From assembly GCF_001514195.1 (NCBI RefSeq), contig NZ_KQ948735.1:1043413-1107412 (forward strand): DNA of 64,000 nucleotides. The letters are read 5' to 3'. The position numbers and the translations under genes were made by a program. The notes under the pieces are model-generated. The model did no database searches. It was not told the origin of the DNA and saw only the letters and a list, made by a program, of their open reading frames with translations. Source of the stretch: Streptomyces griseorubiginosus (lineage in GTDB: Bacteria; Actinomycetota; Actinomycetes; Streptomycetales; Streptomycetaceae). Within the stretch, counting starts at the first letter, position 1, and each line of letters opens with the position of its first letter. Positions 37,693-51,160 of this stretch are shown piece by piece.

Positions 37693-37722
37693 GCTACTTA
37701 TGCGAGGGACCGCATAAGTAGC
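37693..37722. terminator. AT-rich perfect palindrome after VIT gene
   Basis: GCTACTTATGCG at 37693-37704 pairs perfectly with 37711-37722 around AGGGAC, eight bases after the stop. Stems in this genome are usually GC-rich, so it may be a terminator or a protein-binding site. Confidence 0.6.
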
Positions 37723-37762
37723 CGTTACTCGCTGGTTTCGAATGCTTAACCACTGGGCATGA

Positions 37763-37795
37763 GCCGTAAGCGCTGCGGGCAATGACGCTTGCGGC
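37763..37795. terminator. second hairpin after VIT gene
   Basis: GCCGTAAGCG at 37763-37772 pairs with CGCTTGCGGC at 37786-37795 (one G-T pair) around a 13-base loop. It may back up the first hairpin. Confidence 0.45.
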
Positions 37796-37972
37796 GCACT
37801 CGCGGGGTGGGCGACGACGCCCCCTCCGCCCCCGGACCGATGGACATGGATCTGACCGATCAGTCCGGTCCGGAACCACCTACTTCAAGCCACGTGTGCG
37901 ACACCCCCTCGCCCTCACGTGGCGTCCGCATGTTGGAACGACATATCCAGTTCCCGAGAATCGCTCCATCAT

Positions 37973-37999
37973 GTAACCTGCACGAAATTTTGCACTCAC
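37973..37999 (+). promoter_or_regulatory. candidate GlnR binding site upstream of gltB
   Basis: GTAAC (37973-37977), six bases, GAAAT (37984-37988), six bases, CTCAC (37995-37999) follow the streptomycete GlnR pattern of GTnAC and GAAAC half-sites at 11-base steps, with one mismatch in each of the last two. It lies 64-90 bases before gltB, a nitrogen-assimilation gene. Confidence 0.4.
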
Positions 38000-38062
38000 G
38001 CAGAGGGCCAACGTCGTCCCTCGGCAATCTGCATATGCCAGTTGACGACGACGGGAGAGCCG

Positions 38063-42647
<4,585 letters not shown>

Positions 42648-42655
<8 letters not shown>

Positions 42656-44108
42656 CCCGAAGGGCTTCCTGAACCACGGCCGCGAGGTCGCCAAGTCCCG
42701 CCCCGTCGACGTCCGCCTGAAGGACTGGAACGAGGTCTACGTCCCGGGCTCGCTGCTCCCGATCATCTCGAAGCAGGCGTCCCGCTGCATGGACTGCGGC
42801 ATCCCGTTCTGCCACAACGGCTGTCCGCTCGGGAACCTCATTCCCGAGTGGAACGACTACGCCTACCGCGAGGACTGGACCGAGGCGTCCGAGCGCCTGC
42901 ACGCGACGAACAACTTCCCGGAGTTCACCGGGCGGCTGTGCCCGGCTCCCTGCGAGGCGGCGTGCGTGCTCGGCATCAACCAGCCGCCGGTCACCATCAA
43001 GAACGTCGAGGTCTCGATCATCGACAAGGCGTGGGACAGCGGTGACGTCAAGCCGCAGGCCCCCGAGCGCCTGTCCGGCAAGACCGTCGCCGTGATCGGC
43101 TCGGGCCCGGCGGGTCTCGCCGCCGCCCAGCAGCTCACCCGGGCCGGTCACACCGTCGCCGTCTACGAGCGCGCGGACCGCGTCGGAGGCCTCCTCCGGT
43201 ACGGCATCCCGGAGTTCAAGATGGAGAAGCGGCACATCAACCGCCGTATCGAGCAGATGCGCGCGGAGGGCACCCGCTTCCGCACCGGCATCGAGATCGG
43301 CCGCGACCTCAAGGCGACCGACCTCAGGAAGCGGTACGACGCCGTCGTGATCGCCGCCGGTGCCACCACCGCGCGCGACCTGCCGGTGCCGGGCCGCGAG
43401 CTCAAGGGCGTCTACCAGGCCATGGAGTACCTGCCGCTGGCGAACAAGGTCCAGGAGGGCGACTACGTCACCTCCCCGGTCTCCGCCGAGGGCAAGCACG
43501 TCGTCGTGATCGGCGGCGGCGACACCGGCGCCGACTGCGTGGGCACCGCCCACCGCCAGGGCGCGGCCTCGGTGACGCAGCTGGAGATCATGCCCCGGCC
43601 GGGCGAGGAGCGGAACCCGAACCAGCCCTGGCCGACCTTCCCCATGCTGTACAAGGTCACCTCCGCGCACGAGGAGGGCGGCGAGCGGGTCTACTCCGTC
43701 TCCACGACCCACTTCGAGGGCGACGAGGACGGCAACGTCCAGTGGCTGCACCTCACCGAGGTCGAGTTCATCGACGGGAAGCTGACCCCCAAGCCGGGCA
43801 CGGAGCGCAAGATCCCCGCCCAGCTGGTCACCCTCGCGATGGGCTTCACCGGTACCGACCGGGAGAACGGCCTGGTCGAGCAGTTCGGCCTGGAGCTCGA
43901 CGAGCGGGGCAACATCGCCCGCGACGCCGACTTCGCGACCAACGTGCCGGGCGTGTTCGTCGCCGGTGACGCCGGCCGCGGCCAGTCGCTCATCGTGTGG
44001 GCCATCGCGGAGGGCCGCTCGGCCGCCCGCGGCTGCGACCGGTTCCTGACCGGCGCGAGCGAGCTGCCGGCGCCGATCCGTCCGACGGACCGCTCGCTGA
44101 TGGTGTGA
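42648..44108 (+). CDS. gltD: glutamate synthase (NADPH) small subunit
   Basis: 486-aa FAD/NADPH subunit that feeds electrons to GltB. N-terminal 4Fe-4S cysteines lie in [24 protein letters not shown] and [13 protein letters not shown]. The FAD fold is [17 protein letters not shown] and the NADPH fold is [17 protein letters not shown]; the C-terminal [23 protein letters not shown] is the FAD-binding ATG motif. ATG 42648 lies inside the end of gltB, so translation is coupled. A long hairpin ends the operon. Confidence 0.97.
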
Positions 44109-44154
44109 TCACCCCCGCATAGACGTCCCGTACAAAGGCGTACGGAACAGTGAT

Positions 44155-44195
44155 GGCGCCCGCCTCATGTCCCCGACCGGACCGAGGCGGGCGCC
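44155..44195 (+). terminator. gltBD terminator
   Basis: A perfect 12-bp stem (44155-44166 with 44184-44195) with a 17-base loop follows the gltD stop by 46 bases. It lies in the 176-base gap before the converging rhomboid gene; no other feature is seen there. Confidence 0.75.
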
Positions 44196-44284
44196 GTCGC
44201 ATGTCCGCGAGGCCTACGGCAGCTTGAGGGTCTTCCTGTGCACCGGCCACTCCACTGGTGTCCGCTGGTCCAGGAAGGTGTGCC

Positions 44285-45202
44285 TCACCGGGCTCCTGTC
44301 AGCTCGGTGACCTTTGCCCAGGCGCATGCCACGAGCAGTATCAGCAGCACGGCGCAGGCTCCCGCCTGTACGAGGGCGCGACGGCCGTCCCGGGGAGCGT
44401 AGGCGTAGGCGAGGGTGACGGCGCCGCCGGTGAGCAGACCGCCCAGGTGGCCCTCCCAGGACGTCATGGCCGCCGAGATCACCAGCCACAGCAGCAGCCC
44501 CGCCATGAACCGGTTGACCTGGGCCATGTCGGCGCCGAGCCGGCGGGCCAGCACCCAGTACGCGGCACCGAGCCCGAAGATCGCGCCGGACGCGCCCAGC
44601 GTGGGGTCGTAGGGCGCGATCAGCAGGACGAGGACCGAGCCGCCGAGCGCCGAGAGCAGATACAGGGCGAGGTAGCGGACGCGGCCCAGCTGGGCCTCGA
44701 CCATGCGGCCGATGTTCCACAGCGACACCATGTTCATCACGATGTGCAGGATCCCGAACGTGCCCCCGGTGGGCGGCAGATGCAGGAACGCGCCGGTCAG
44801 CAGCCGGTACCACTCGCCGTCGACGACACCCTCGACATGGAGTTCGGCCGGGTAGGAGGCCTGCCACAGGTAGTGGCCGCCGTCCGGGCCCACCAGGCCC
44901 GCCCCGAGCATCTCGAACCGGTCCACGATCGCCGGGCGCACCAACTCGCCCACGTAGGCCAGCACGTTGAGGCCGATCAGGACGTACGTCACCAGCGGTA
45001 CGGCCGAGATCCGCCCGCCGAACGCGGTCCGCGCCTGCCGTACCGACCGGGCTCCCTCGCGCACGCACTCCGGGCACTGGTGGCCGACGGCCGCCTCCCG
45101 CATGCAGCCCGGGCAGATGAACCGGTCGCAGCGGGTGCAGCGGACGTGGGACTCCACCTTCGGGTGGCGATAGCAGGTGGTGAGGGTGGATTCGGGTTCC
45201 AC
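44285..45202 (-). CDS. rhomboid-family intramembrane serine protease with zinc-binding N-terminus
   Basis: 305 aa. Residues ~8-50 carry a B-box-like zinc module (CYRHP...CTRCDRFICPGCMREAAVGHQCPECV). A rhomboid domain with about six membrane segments follows: the family WR region appears as WYRLLTGAFLHL, LHIVMNMVSLWNIG holds the conserved HxxxN, the catalytic Ser is in TLGASGAIFGLG and the catalytic His in WEGHLGGLLTG. It would cleave membrane proteins. GTG 45202 follows AGGAG. Divergent from the VWA gene. Confidence 0.92.
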   Translation of the reverse strand: MEPESTLTTCYRHPKVESHVRCTRCDRFICPGCMREAAVGHQCPECVREGARSVRQARTAFGGRISAVPLVTYVLIGLNVLAYVGELVRPAIVDRFEMLGAGLVGPDGGHYLWQASYPAELHVEGVVDGEWYRLLTGAFLHLPPTGGTFGILHIVMNMVSLWNIGRMVEAQLGRVRYLALYLLSALGGSVLVLLIAPYDPTLGASGAIFGLGAAYWVLARRLGADMAQVNRFMAGLLLWLVISAAMTSWEGHLGGLLTGGAVTLAYAYAPRDGRRALVQAGACAVLLILLVACAWAKVTELTGAR

Positions 45203-45299
45203 GTCCGGCTCCTCGGAGTGACAGGGGTGATCATTGAGCCGGTGGGGACGGCGGCGAACAAAATATCGAACGCCGGTGGCTGCGAGGAGCGGAGGGGTC

Positions 45300-46022
45300 A
45301 TGGTCGCGATCAGTCTCAGCAAGGTGCAGGAGACGGCGCCCGCGCTGGTCGACCTGTACAAGAGCGCCGGGGTGTCCCTGGTGAAGCACGGGCTGGACGG
45401 ACTGCGGGCCGCGGTCTACCTCGTGGTCGACTACTCGGGCTCCATGCGGCCCTACTACCAGGACGGCAGCGTGCAGGCGCTCGCCGACCAGGTCCTCGGG
45501 CTGTCCGCGCACCTCGACGACGACGGCCGGGTGCCCGTGGTGTTCTTCTCCACCGACATCGACGCCGAGACGGACATCGAACTCGCCGATCACCAGGGGA
45601 GCGTCGACCGGATCGTGGCCGGCCTCGGGCACATGGGCAAGACCAGCTACCACCTGGCCATGGACGCCGTCATCGACCACTACCTCGACAGCGGCAGCAC
45701 CGCCCCCGCCCTCGTCGTCTTCCAGACCGACGGCGGCCCGATCAACAAGCTCGCCGCGGAACGGTACCTGTGCAAGGCGGCGAAGCTGCCCCTGTTCTGG
45801 CAGTTCGTCGGCTTCGGCAACCCGGACAGCAAGCAGTTCGACTTCCTCCGCAGGCTCGACGAACTTCCCGTACCGGACCGGCGGGCGGTGGACAACGCCG
45901 GGTTCTTCCACGCGGGCGAGAACCCTCGAACGGTCCCCGACGGCGAGTTGTACGACCGTCTCGTGGGCGAGTTCCCCAAGTGGCTGGAGGCGGCGCGGGC
46001 GGCGGGGATCGTGCGGGCGTAG
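45300..46022 (+). CDS. TerF-like von Willebrand factor A domain protein
   Basis: 240-aa protein built on one VWA domain. The MIDAS metal site is VVDYSGSMRPYYQDG (D-x-S-x-S), with MGKTSYHLAMDAVIDHY and VVFQTDGGPINK completing it. The start MVAISLSKVQETAPALVDLYKSAGVSL is that of the TerD/TerF group associated with tellurite/stress proteins. ATG 45300 has GGAGGGG before it. No other ter genes are in the window, so its partners are unknown. Confidence 0.87.
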   Translation: MVAISLSKVQETAPALVDLYKSAGVSLVKHGLDGLRAAVYLVVDYSGSMRPYYQDGSVQALADQVLGLSAHLDDDGRVPVVFFSTDIDAETDIELADHQGSVDRIVAGLGHMGKTSYHLAMDAVIDHYLDSGSTAPALVVFQTDGGPINKLAAERYLCKAAKLPLFWQFVGFGNPDSKQFDFLRRLDELPVPDRRAVDNAGFFHAGENPRTVPDGELYDRLVGEFPKWLEAARAAGIVRA

Positions 46023-46047
46023 CCCCGCGGTGCGGTGGCCGACGCGT

Positions 46048-46557
46048 TCAGTCGGCCAGGCGGGCGGCGGCCTGTCGCTGCTGGTTCGTCATCACGTCCA
46101 GGAAGCGGATCACCGTCTCCAGCTCGTCCGTGGTGAACGGCTCGCAGGCGGCGGCGATGTCGCGGGCGTACTCCTCGAAGAACGCGAAGAGCTCGGCGAG
46201 GTTGTCCCGGTCCGGCTCGATCAGCACCCGCCGCTTGTCCGTGGGGTGCGCGACCCGGCGGACCAGGCCCTTGGCCTCCAGCCGGTCGACCAGGCCGGTG
46301 ACGGAGGCGGGCGCCAGACGGGTCGATGCGGCGAGCTCCTTCGCGGTGAGCGGGCCGTGCCGCTCCAGGAGGTCGAGGGCCTTCGTCTCCGTGGGGTTGA
46401 GACCGCGCTTCGCGGCCACGGCGGTGTGGAACATCACCGTGGCACCGCTCTGCTCCCGGCCCGCCTCGAACAGTCGCAGCAGGACGGCGGCCCGTCGCTC
46501 GTCGTCGGCGGGGACGGCCTGGGTGAGGTCGGGGGCCTTCTTGCCGCTGCTGGTCAT
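46048..46557 (-). CDS. MarR-family transcriptional regulator
   Basis: 169-aa winged-helix repressor. The DNA-binding domain runs GLNPTETKALDLLERHGPLTAKELAASTRLAPASVTGLVDRLEAKGLVRRVAHPTDKRRV-like, with the DKRR wing. It is divergent from an MFS drug exporter, with two copies of the palindrome arm ATTTCGTTCG between them, so it probably represses the exporter and itself. The -10 (46564-46569) lies so close to ATG 46557 that the transcript is predicted leaderless, and no ribosome site is present. Confidence 0.93.
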   Translation of the reverse strand: MTSSGKKAPDLTQAVPADDERRAAVLLRLFEAGREQSGATVMFHTAVAAKRGLNPTETKALDLLERHGPLTAKELAASTRLAPASVTGLVDRLEAKGLVRRVAHPTDKRRVLIEPDRDNLAELFAFFEEYARDIAAACEPFTTDELETVIRFLDVMTNQQRQAAARLAD

Positions 46558-46563
46558 GGCGTC

Positions 46564-46598
46564 AGGCTAGCAAAACATTTCGTTCGGTCTAACTAACT
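46564..46598 (-). promoter_or_regulatory. marR promoter with overlapping operator O1
   Basis: On the minus strand TTAGAC (46587-46592), a 17-base spacer and TAGCCT (46564-46569) form a promoter. ATTTCGTTCG at 46577-46586 with an imperfect mirror arm to 46598 (CTAACTAACT) overlaps its spacer and -35, with the same 10-2-10 layout as O2. Confidence 0.55.
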
Positions 46599-46639
46599 AC
46601 TTGCTATCAGGGGTGGGCGACTGCGAAGGTGGTCAAGGT

Positions 46640-46661
46640 ATTTCGTTCGCCCGAACGAAAT
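46640..46661. promoter_or_regulatory. MarR operator O2, perfect palindrome
   Basis: ATTTCGTTCG (46640-46649), CC, CGAACGAAAT (46652-46661): a perfect 10-bp inverted repeat with a 2-bp centre, 32 bases before the exporter start. This is the size and symmetry of MarR-dimer operators. Confidence 0.75.
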
Positions 46662-46693
46662 GAATAGGACCGAACACCGCAGGGGGAGACCTC

Positions 46694-48343
46694 ATGTCCA
46701 CGACCCTCACCGAGTCCCCGCCCGCCGGGGCGCAGCCGTATACGCGCCGCTGGGCGGCCGCAGCCGTGATGATGATCGCGGCCCTCATGGACCTGCTGGA
46801 CGTGACGATCGTGAACATGGCTATCCCGTCCGTCGGCCGTGACCTGCACGCCTCCCAGAGCGACCTCCAGTGGCTCGTCTCCGCCTACCTGCTGGGCTTC
46901 GCCGCCACCCTCATCGTCTCCGGCCACCTCGGTGACCGCTTCGGACGCCGGGGACTCTTCCTGGCCGGGGTCGCGGGCTTCGGGCTGGCGAGCCTCGCGT
47001 GCGGAATCGCGCAGACACCGGGGCAGCTGATCGCGGCCCGGGCGGTGCAGGGGGTGACCGCCGCGGTCCTGGTCCCGCAGGTGCTCGGCGCGTTCCGCAC
47101 GATGTTCCACGGCAAGGAGCGCGGGGCGGCCTTCGGGATGTACGGCGCCGTCGCGGGGTTCGCCTCGGCGATCGGGCTGCTCGCGGGCGGACTGCTCACC
47201 GACGCCGATCTGTTCGGCTGGGGCTGGCGGTCGGTGTTCCTGGTGAACGTGCCGGTGGCGGTGGGGACGTTCGCGGCCGGGCTGGTCCTGGTCCCGGCCA
47301 CGAAGGAGCGGTCCGCGGGGCGGCCCGACGTGCCCGGCAGCCTGCTGCTCGCGGGCGGCCTCGTGGCGGTGGTCCTGCCGCTCGTGCAGGGGCGGGAGAA
47401 CGGGTGGCCGGTGTGGGGGTGGGTGTGCATGGCCGGGGGCGTCTGTGCCGTCGTGGGGCTCGGGGTGTTCGAGGCGCGGAGGGGTTCGCGGCGGGGCATG
47501 CGGGGCGCGGTTGCGGAGCGTGGGACTGAGGGGCGTACGGCTGAGGGGTGTGTGACGGCGGAGCGTGCGGGTGAGGGGCGTGTGACTGCGGGGCGTACGG
47601 CTGAGCGGGGTGCGGCTGAGAGGCGTACGGCTGAGCGCGGTGCGGCTGAGCAGGGGGGTGTGGCTGAGCGCGGTGCGGCTGAGAGGCGTACGGCTGTGGG
47701 CCGGCCGGGGATCGTGCCGTTGCTGCCCGCACGGGCCTTCCGGCTGCCGGCGTTCTCCGTCGGTGTCCTGGTCCAACTGCTGTTCTCCGTCGGCATGCAG
47801 GGGTTCTTCCTGGTCTTCGCGCTCTGGCTGCAAGGGGGCCAGGGATACACCCCGCTCCAGGCCGGAGTGCTGACTGTCGCCTTCTCCGCGGGCGCGTTCC
47901 TGACCGCGCCGGTCGCGGACGGCCTGGCGGTGCGGTTCGGACGGCTGGTGCTCGGCGCCGGGGCACTGCTGATGGCGGGCGGCTTCGGGTGGGTGTGGTC
48001 GGGTGTCGACTCCGCGGCCGCCGTCCACACTGGGGCCTGGCCGCTGGTGCCGGGCCTCGTCCTGGCCGGGGCCGGACTGGGGCTGCTGGCGGTGCCGCTG
48101 GTCAACGTCGTGCTGTCGGCGGTGCCGGGGGAACTGGCGGGCGGTGCCTCGGGGATCTTCTCGACGGCCCAGCAGTTCGGGGGCGCGGTGGGCGCCGGGA
48201 TCGTGGGGACGGTGTTCTTCTCCCACGCGGACGAAGGACCGGGCGCCGCGCTGGGGGCGGCCATGCCGTGGGTGGTCGGGGGGTTCGTGGTGAGCGCGGC
48301 GTTGTGCGGGGTGCTGCCGCGGCGGGGGAGGGGCGAGGTGTGA
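46694..48343 (+). CDS. MFS drug exporter, DHA2 (14-TM) family
   Basis: 549-aa proton-driven efflux pump. Motif A appears as GHLGDRFGRRGLF, and the first segment carries LMDLLDVTIVNMAIPSVGRDL, the DHA2 D1 motif; RAVQGVTAAVLVPQVLG is motif B. About 14 membrane segments are split by a ~65-residue hydrophilic insertion (residues ~272-335) made of repeats such as AERGAAERRT, which is not part of the normal family. AGGGGGAG precedes ATG 46694. Probably repressed by the divergent MarR protein. Confidence 0.9.
   Translation: MSTTLTESPPAGAQPYTRRWAAAAVMMIAALMDLLDVTIVNMAIPSVGRDLHASQSDLQWLVSAYLLGFAATLIVSGHLGDRFGRRGLFLAGVAGFGLASLACGIAQTPGQLIAARAVQGVTAAVLVPQVLGAFRTMFHGKERGAAFGMYGAVAGFASAIGLLAGGLLTDADLFGWGWRSVFLVNVPVAVGTFAAGLVLVPATKERSAGRPDVPGSLLLAGGLVAVVLPLVQGRENGWPVWGWVCMAGGVCAVVGLGVFEARRGSRRGMRGAVAERGTEGRTAEGCVTAERAGEGRVTAGRTAERGAAERRTAERGAAEQGGVAERGAAERRTAVGRPGIVPLLPARAFRLPAFSVGVLVQLLFSVGMQGFFLVFALWLQGGQGYTPLQAGVLTVAFSAGAFLTAPVADGLAVRFGRLVLGAGALLMAGGFGWVWSGVDSAAAVHTGAWPLVPGLVLAGAGLGLLAVPLVNVVLSAVPGELAGGASGIFSTAQQFGGAVGAGIVGTVFFSHADEGPGAALGAAMPWVVGGFVVSAALCGVLPRRGRGEV
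47507..47697 (+). repeat. in-frame minisatellite inside the MFS gene
   Basis: Units of about 15 and 30 bases based on GCTGAGCGCGGTGCG and GCTGAGAGGCGTACG recur, with two almost identical 30-base copies beginning at 47600 and 47663. They keep the frame and encode Ala/Glu/Arg-rich sequence in the cytoplasmic loop between FEARRGSRRG and PLLPARAFRL. Confidence 0.8.
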
Positions 48344-48386
48344 GGCGTGAGGTGCGGGGCGTAGGAGAGCGGAGAGGCGGCGTGCT

Positions 48387-49283
48387 CTACGTGTCGCACT
48401 CCAGCACCGTCCGGCACAGCGCGCACCGGGCCCGTACCCGCCCCCGGACCGGCACCCGGATCCGCTGGTGGCAGGTGGGGCAGGGGAACGACACCCGCAG
48501 GCTGCCGGTGCCGTCCGGGGTGAAGGCGTAGCGCGTGCCTGGGCCTTGGCCCTGGCCCGGTCCGGGGCCGCCGTGCCGGCGGTCGCGGGCGTACCGGCGG
48601 CGGCCCGCCCAGCCCGCCGCCGTCAGCGGGGGCTGCTGCTCGTCCTCGCGGGCCAGCGCCAGGCCCTTCCCGTAGGCCGTGTACGCCTGCGGACTGGTGA
48701 ACCACACCGACGGGTCCTCACCGAACACCAGGGACCGCTTCGCCAGCACGTACCCGAACTCCTCCGGCGTCAGATACCCCAGCTTCTGGGACGACGCCGC
48801 GTCCTCCCGGTACGCGTCCAGCAGCAGCCACCCTGCCCCCAGATACGTCGTCGCCGTGTCCGTGAGGATCTCGTTCTCGCGCACCCCGGGGAAGGACAGG
48901 TCGAGCCGGTGCAGGTACACGTGCATGACCTCGTGGGCCAGCGCCGCGCCGATGTCCCGCCGGTGGGTGCGGAACCGGTCGTTGAGTTCGACGAAGTACT
49001 CGGGCCCCGCGGTGAGTTCGACGTTCGCCGCGTGCGTCATCTCCCGGAAGCTCACGACGAACCGCGCGTCCGGGAGCCGGTAGTGCCGCACCAGCTCCCG
49101 CGCCACCCGCTGGGCGCCCAGATAGAGGTCGTCGGTGTCGCAGAACGCCACGTCCACCGGCGCCACGCTCGTCGCGAACGTCTGCACCGTGTCGTACGAG
49201 AGCCGCTTGTAGAGCGCGGTGATCGCCGCCCGCACCGTCTCCAGGTGCGGGTAGCCGTGCTGGACCGGTCCGTCGTTCGCCAC
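48387..49283 (-). CDS. zinc metalloprotease-like protein with C-terminal zinc ribbon
   Basis: 298 aa. A central LAHEVMHVYLHRLDL holds the HExxH zinc site, and the downstream ENEILTDTATTYLG may give the third ligand. It is unrelated in detail to M48. The C-terminus has a two-CxxC zinc ribbon (CPTCHQRIRVPVRGRVRARCALC). A Gly/Gln/Pro-rich linker joins them. No signal peptide is seen, so it is probably cytoplasmic. GTG 49283 follows GGGGG. Substrate unknown. Confidence 0.75.
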   Translation of the reverse strand: MANDGPVQHGYPHLETVRAAITALYKRLSYDTVQTFATSVAPVDVAFCDTDDLYLGAQRVARELVRHYRLPDARFVVSFREMTHAANVELTAGPEYFVELNDRFRTHRRDIGAALAHEVMHVYLHRLDLSFPGVRENEILTDTATTYLGAGWLLLDAYREDAASSQKLGYLTPEEFGYVLAKRSLVFGEDPSVWFTSPQAYTAYGKGLALAREDEQQPPLTAAGWAGRRRYARDRRHGGPGPGQGQGPGTRYAFTPDGTGSLRVSFPCPTCHQRIRVPVRGRVRARCALCRTVLECDT

Positions 49284-49320
49284 GCCCGTACCCCCAAGAC
49301 GCCCTGAACCCGATTCCACT

Positions 49321-51090
49321 CTACGAGGTCGGGCGCGGATCCAGGAGGATCGGATCCGGGGCACGCAGACGCAGTACGGGCCCGTCGGCCGGCGCCTCCT
49401 CCAGCTCGAGGACCCACACGTCGTTGCCGCCCTCCCGCAGCACCGGACCGGGCACGTACAGCGACCGCTGCGGGCCCACCGACCAGTACCGGCCCAGATC
49501 GAAGCCGTTGACCCAGACGAAGCCCCGGGTCCAGCCCGGCAGCTCCAGCACCGCGTCCCCGGCGCCGCGCACGCTCAGCACACCCCGGTACAGGCCCGGA
49601 GAGCCGTCCCCGGGGACCTCTCCGAAGGCGAGCCCCGCCACCGAGTCCAGCGCGTCCAGCCGCAGCCCCGTCGCCCGCACCCCGTGCAGGAACTGCCGCT
49701 CGTGCAGCAGACCTCCCGTGATCCCCTTGGCCTCCCCGCTCCTGGGCCCGTAGTTGACCCGCCCCAGCGACTCCACCCACAGCTCCACCCGCGCCGGCCC
49801 GGCGACCGGCTTGTCGAGCTGCCCGTCGTCCTCGGTGAGCACCCCGGCCCGCTCCCCGTCGACGTACACCACCGCGAGGTCCCTGAGGCCGCGCGCGATC
49901 AGCGGGTACGGCTGCCGCGGCCCCGGCACGTCCACCTCGTACCGCACCAGCCCCCGGTCCACGTCCAGCTCCTCGAAGCCCGGCGGCACGGGACCCTCGA
50001 CGGGCGCCCCGCCGCGCGCGTCCAGTACGGCGGACAGGGCCGCCCACCCGGACAGGAGCACCTCGTCGGGCTGCCCCAACACCGGTGGTGCGGGCGGCAG
50101 TTCGGCCACCGGGCCGTACTCGGCGAGCACCTCCCTGAACCGCCGGAACTTCTCCGTGGGCCTGCCGTACTCGTCGATCGGCGCGTCGTAGTCGTACGAC
50201 GTCACGTCCGGCTCCAGGGGGCCGTCGTGCAGCGCGCCGCCGCCCCGGTTGGCGCCCGACCAGCCGGCGAAGTTCGTGCCGCCGTGCGCCATGTACAGGT
50301 TCACCGAGGCACCGCACTCCAGGATCTCCCGCAGCGCCGCCGCCGCGTCCCCGGCATCCCGGACGACGTGCTCGCCGCCCCAGTGGTCGAACCAGCCGCA
50401 CCAGAACTCCATGCACATCAGCGGGCCGTCCGGGCGGTACCGGCGCAGCGTCTCGAAGGCCGCGCGGGCATCGGAGCCGAAGTTGACCGTGGCCAGGACC
50501 CCGGGGAGCGAGCCGCCGGTGAGCATGTGGTCCTCGGGGCCGTCCGAGGTGAACAGGGGGACGGTCACGCCCACCGCGCGCAGCAGCTCCGCCAGCCGGC
50601 GCAGGTAGCCGGTGTCCGAGCCGTAGCTGCCGTACTCGTTCTCCACCTGCACCATCAGCACCGGGCCGCCCCGGTCGACCTGCCGCTCCACGACCTGCGG
50701 CAGCAGGCGGCGGAACCAGCGCTCCACCTGCCCCAGGTACACCTCGTCGCTCGTGCGCGCACGACCTCGCAGCCAGTGCGGCAGGCCGCCGTTCTCCCAC
50801 TCCGCGCAGATGTAGGGGCCGGGACGGACGATCGCCCATAGCCCGGCCTCCTGAGCCGCGTCCAGGAACCGGCCCAGCGCCTCCGCGTCCCGGAAGTCGC
50901 CGGGGCGCGGCTCGTGGAGGTTCCACGGCACGTACGTCTCGACGCAGTTGAGGCCCATCGCCCGCAGCATCGCCAGCCGGTGCCCCCAATGCGCCTCGTG
51001 GACCCGGAAGTAGTGCAGCGCGCCGGACAGCAGCCGCACCGGCCGTCCGTCCAGCAGGAAATCGGTTTCACCCGTCGAGAACTCGCTCAT
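49321..51090 (-). CDS. glycoside hydrolase family 35 beta-galactosidase
   Basis: 589-aa enzyme. The GH35 barrel begins DGRPVRLLSGALHYFRVHEAHW and has NCVETYVPWNLHEPRPG and RPGPYICAEWENGGLPHWL. The acid/base Glu is in MVQVENEYGSYG and the nucleophile Glu in CMEFWCGWFDHWG. C-terminal jelly-roll domains end WVNGFDLGRYWSVGPQRSLYVPG. No signal peptide is seen, so it should act inside on imported galactosides. ATG 51090 is chosen; GTG 51105 is possible. It is divergent from an AraC regulator across a 20-bp repeat array, which probably controls it. Confidence 0.94.
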   Translation of the reverse strand: MSEFSTGETDFLLDGRPVRLLSGALHYFRVHEAHWGHRLAMLRAMGLNCVETYVPWNLHEPRPGDFRDAEALGRFLDAAQEAGLWAIVRPGPYICAEWENGGLPHWLRGRARTSDEVYLGQVERWFRRLLPQVVERQVDRGGPVLMVQVENEYGSYGSDTGYLRRLAELLRAVGVTVPLFTSDGPEDHMLTGGSLPGVLATVNFGSDARAAFETLRRYRPDGPLMCMEFWCGWFDHWGGEHVVRDAGDAAAALREILECGASVNLYMAHGGTNFAGWSGANRGGGALHDGPLEPDVTSYDYDAPIDEYGRPTEKFRRFREVLAEYGPVAELPPAPPVLGQPDEVLLSGWAALSAVLDARGGAPVEGPVPPGFEELDVDRGLVRYEVDVPGPRQPYPLIARGLRDLAVVYVDGERAGVLTEDDGQLDKPVAGPARVELWVESLGRVNYGPRSGEAKGITGGLLHERQFLHGVRATGLRLDALDSVAGLAFGEVPGDGSPGLYRGVLSVRGAGDAVLELPGWTRGFVWVNGFDLGRYWSVGPQRSLYVPGPVLREGGNDVWVLELEEAPADGPVLRLRAPDPILLDPRPTS

Positions 51091-51160
51091 AGGCTCCACC
51101 TTCACGACTGGCGACGATCACGTCCATGGACAAAGATCGGCGCTGCTTGGACCGAAGCGG

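Larger units (their letters stand above)
37686..38062 (+). other. 377-base gap between VIT gene and gltB
   Basis: It holds no gene I can support. It contains two hairpins (37693-37722 and 37763-37795) and a GlnR-like site (37973-37999). The start of gltB is fixed by GGGAG about six bases before ATG 38063. Confidence 0.6.
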
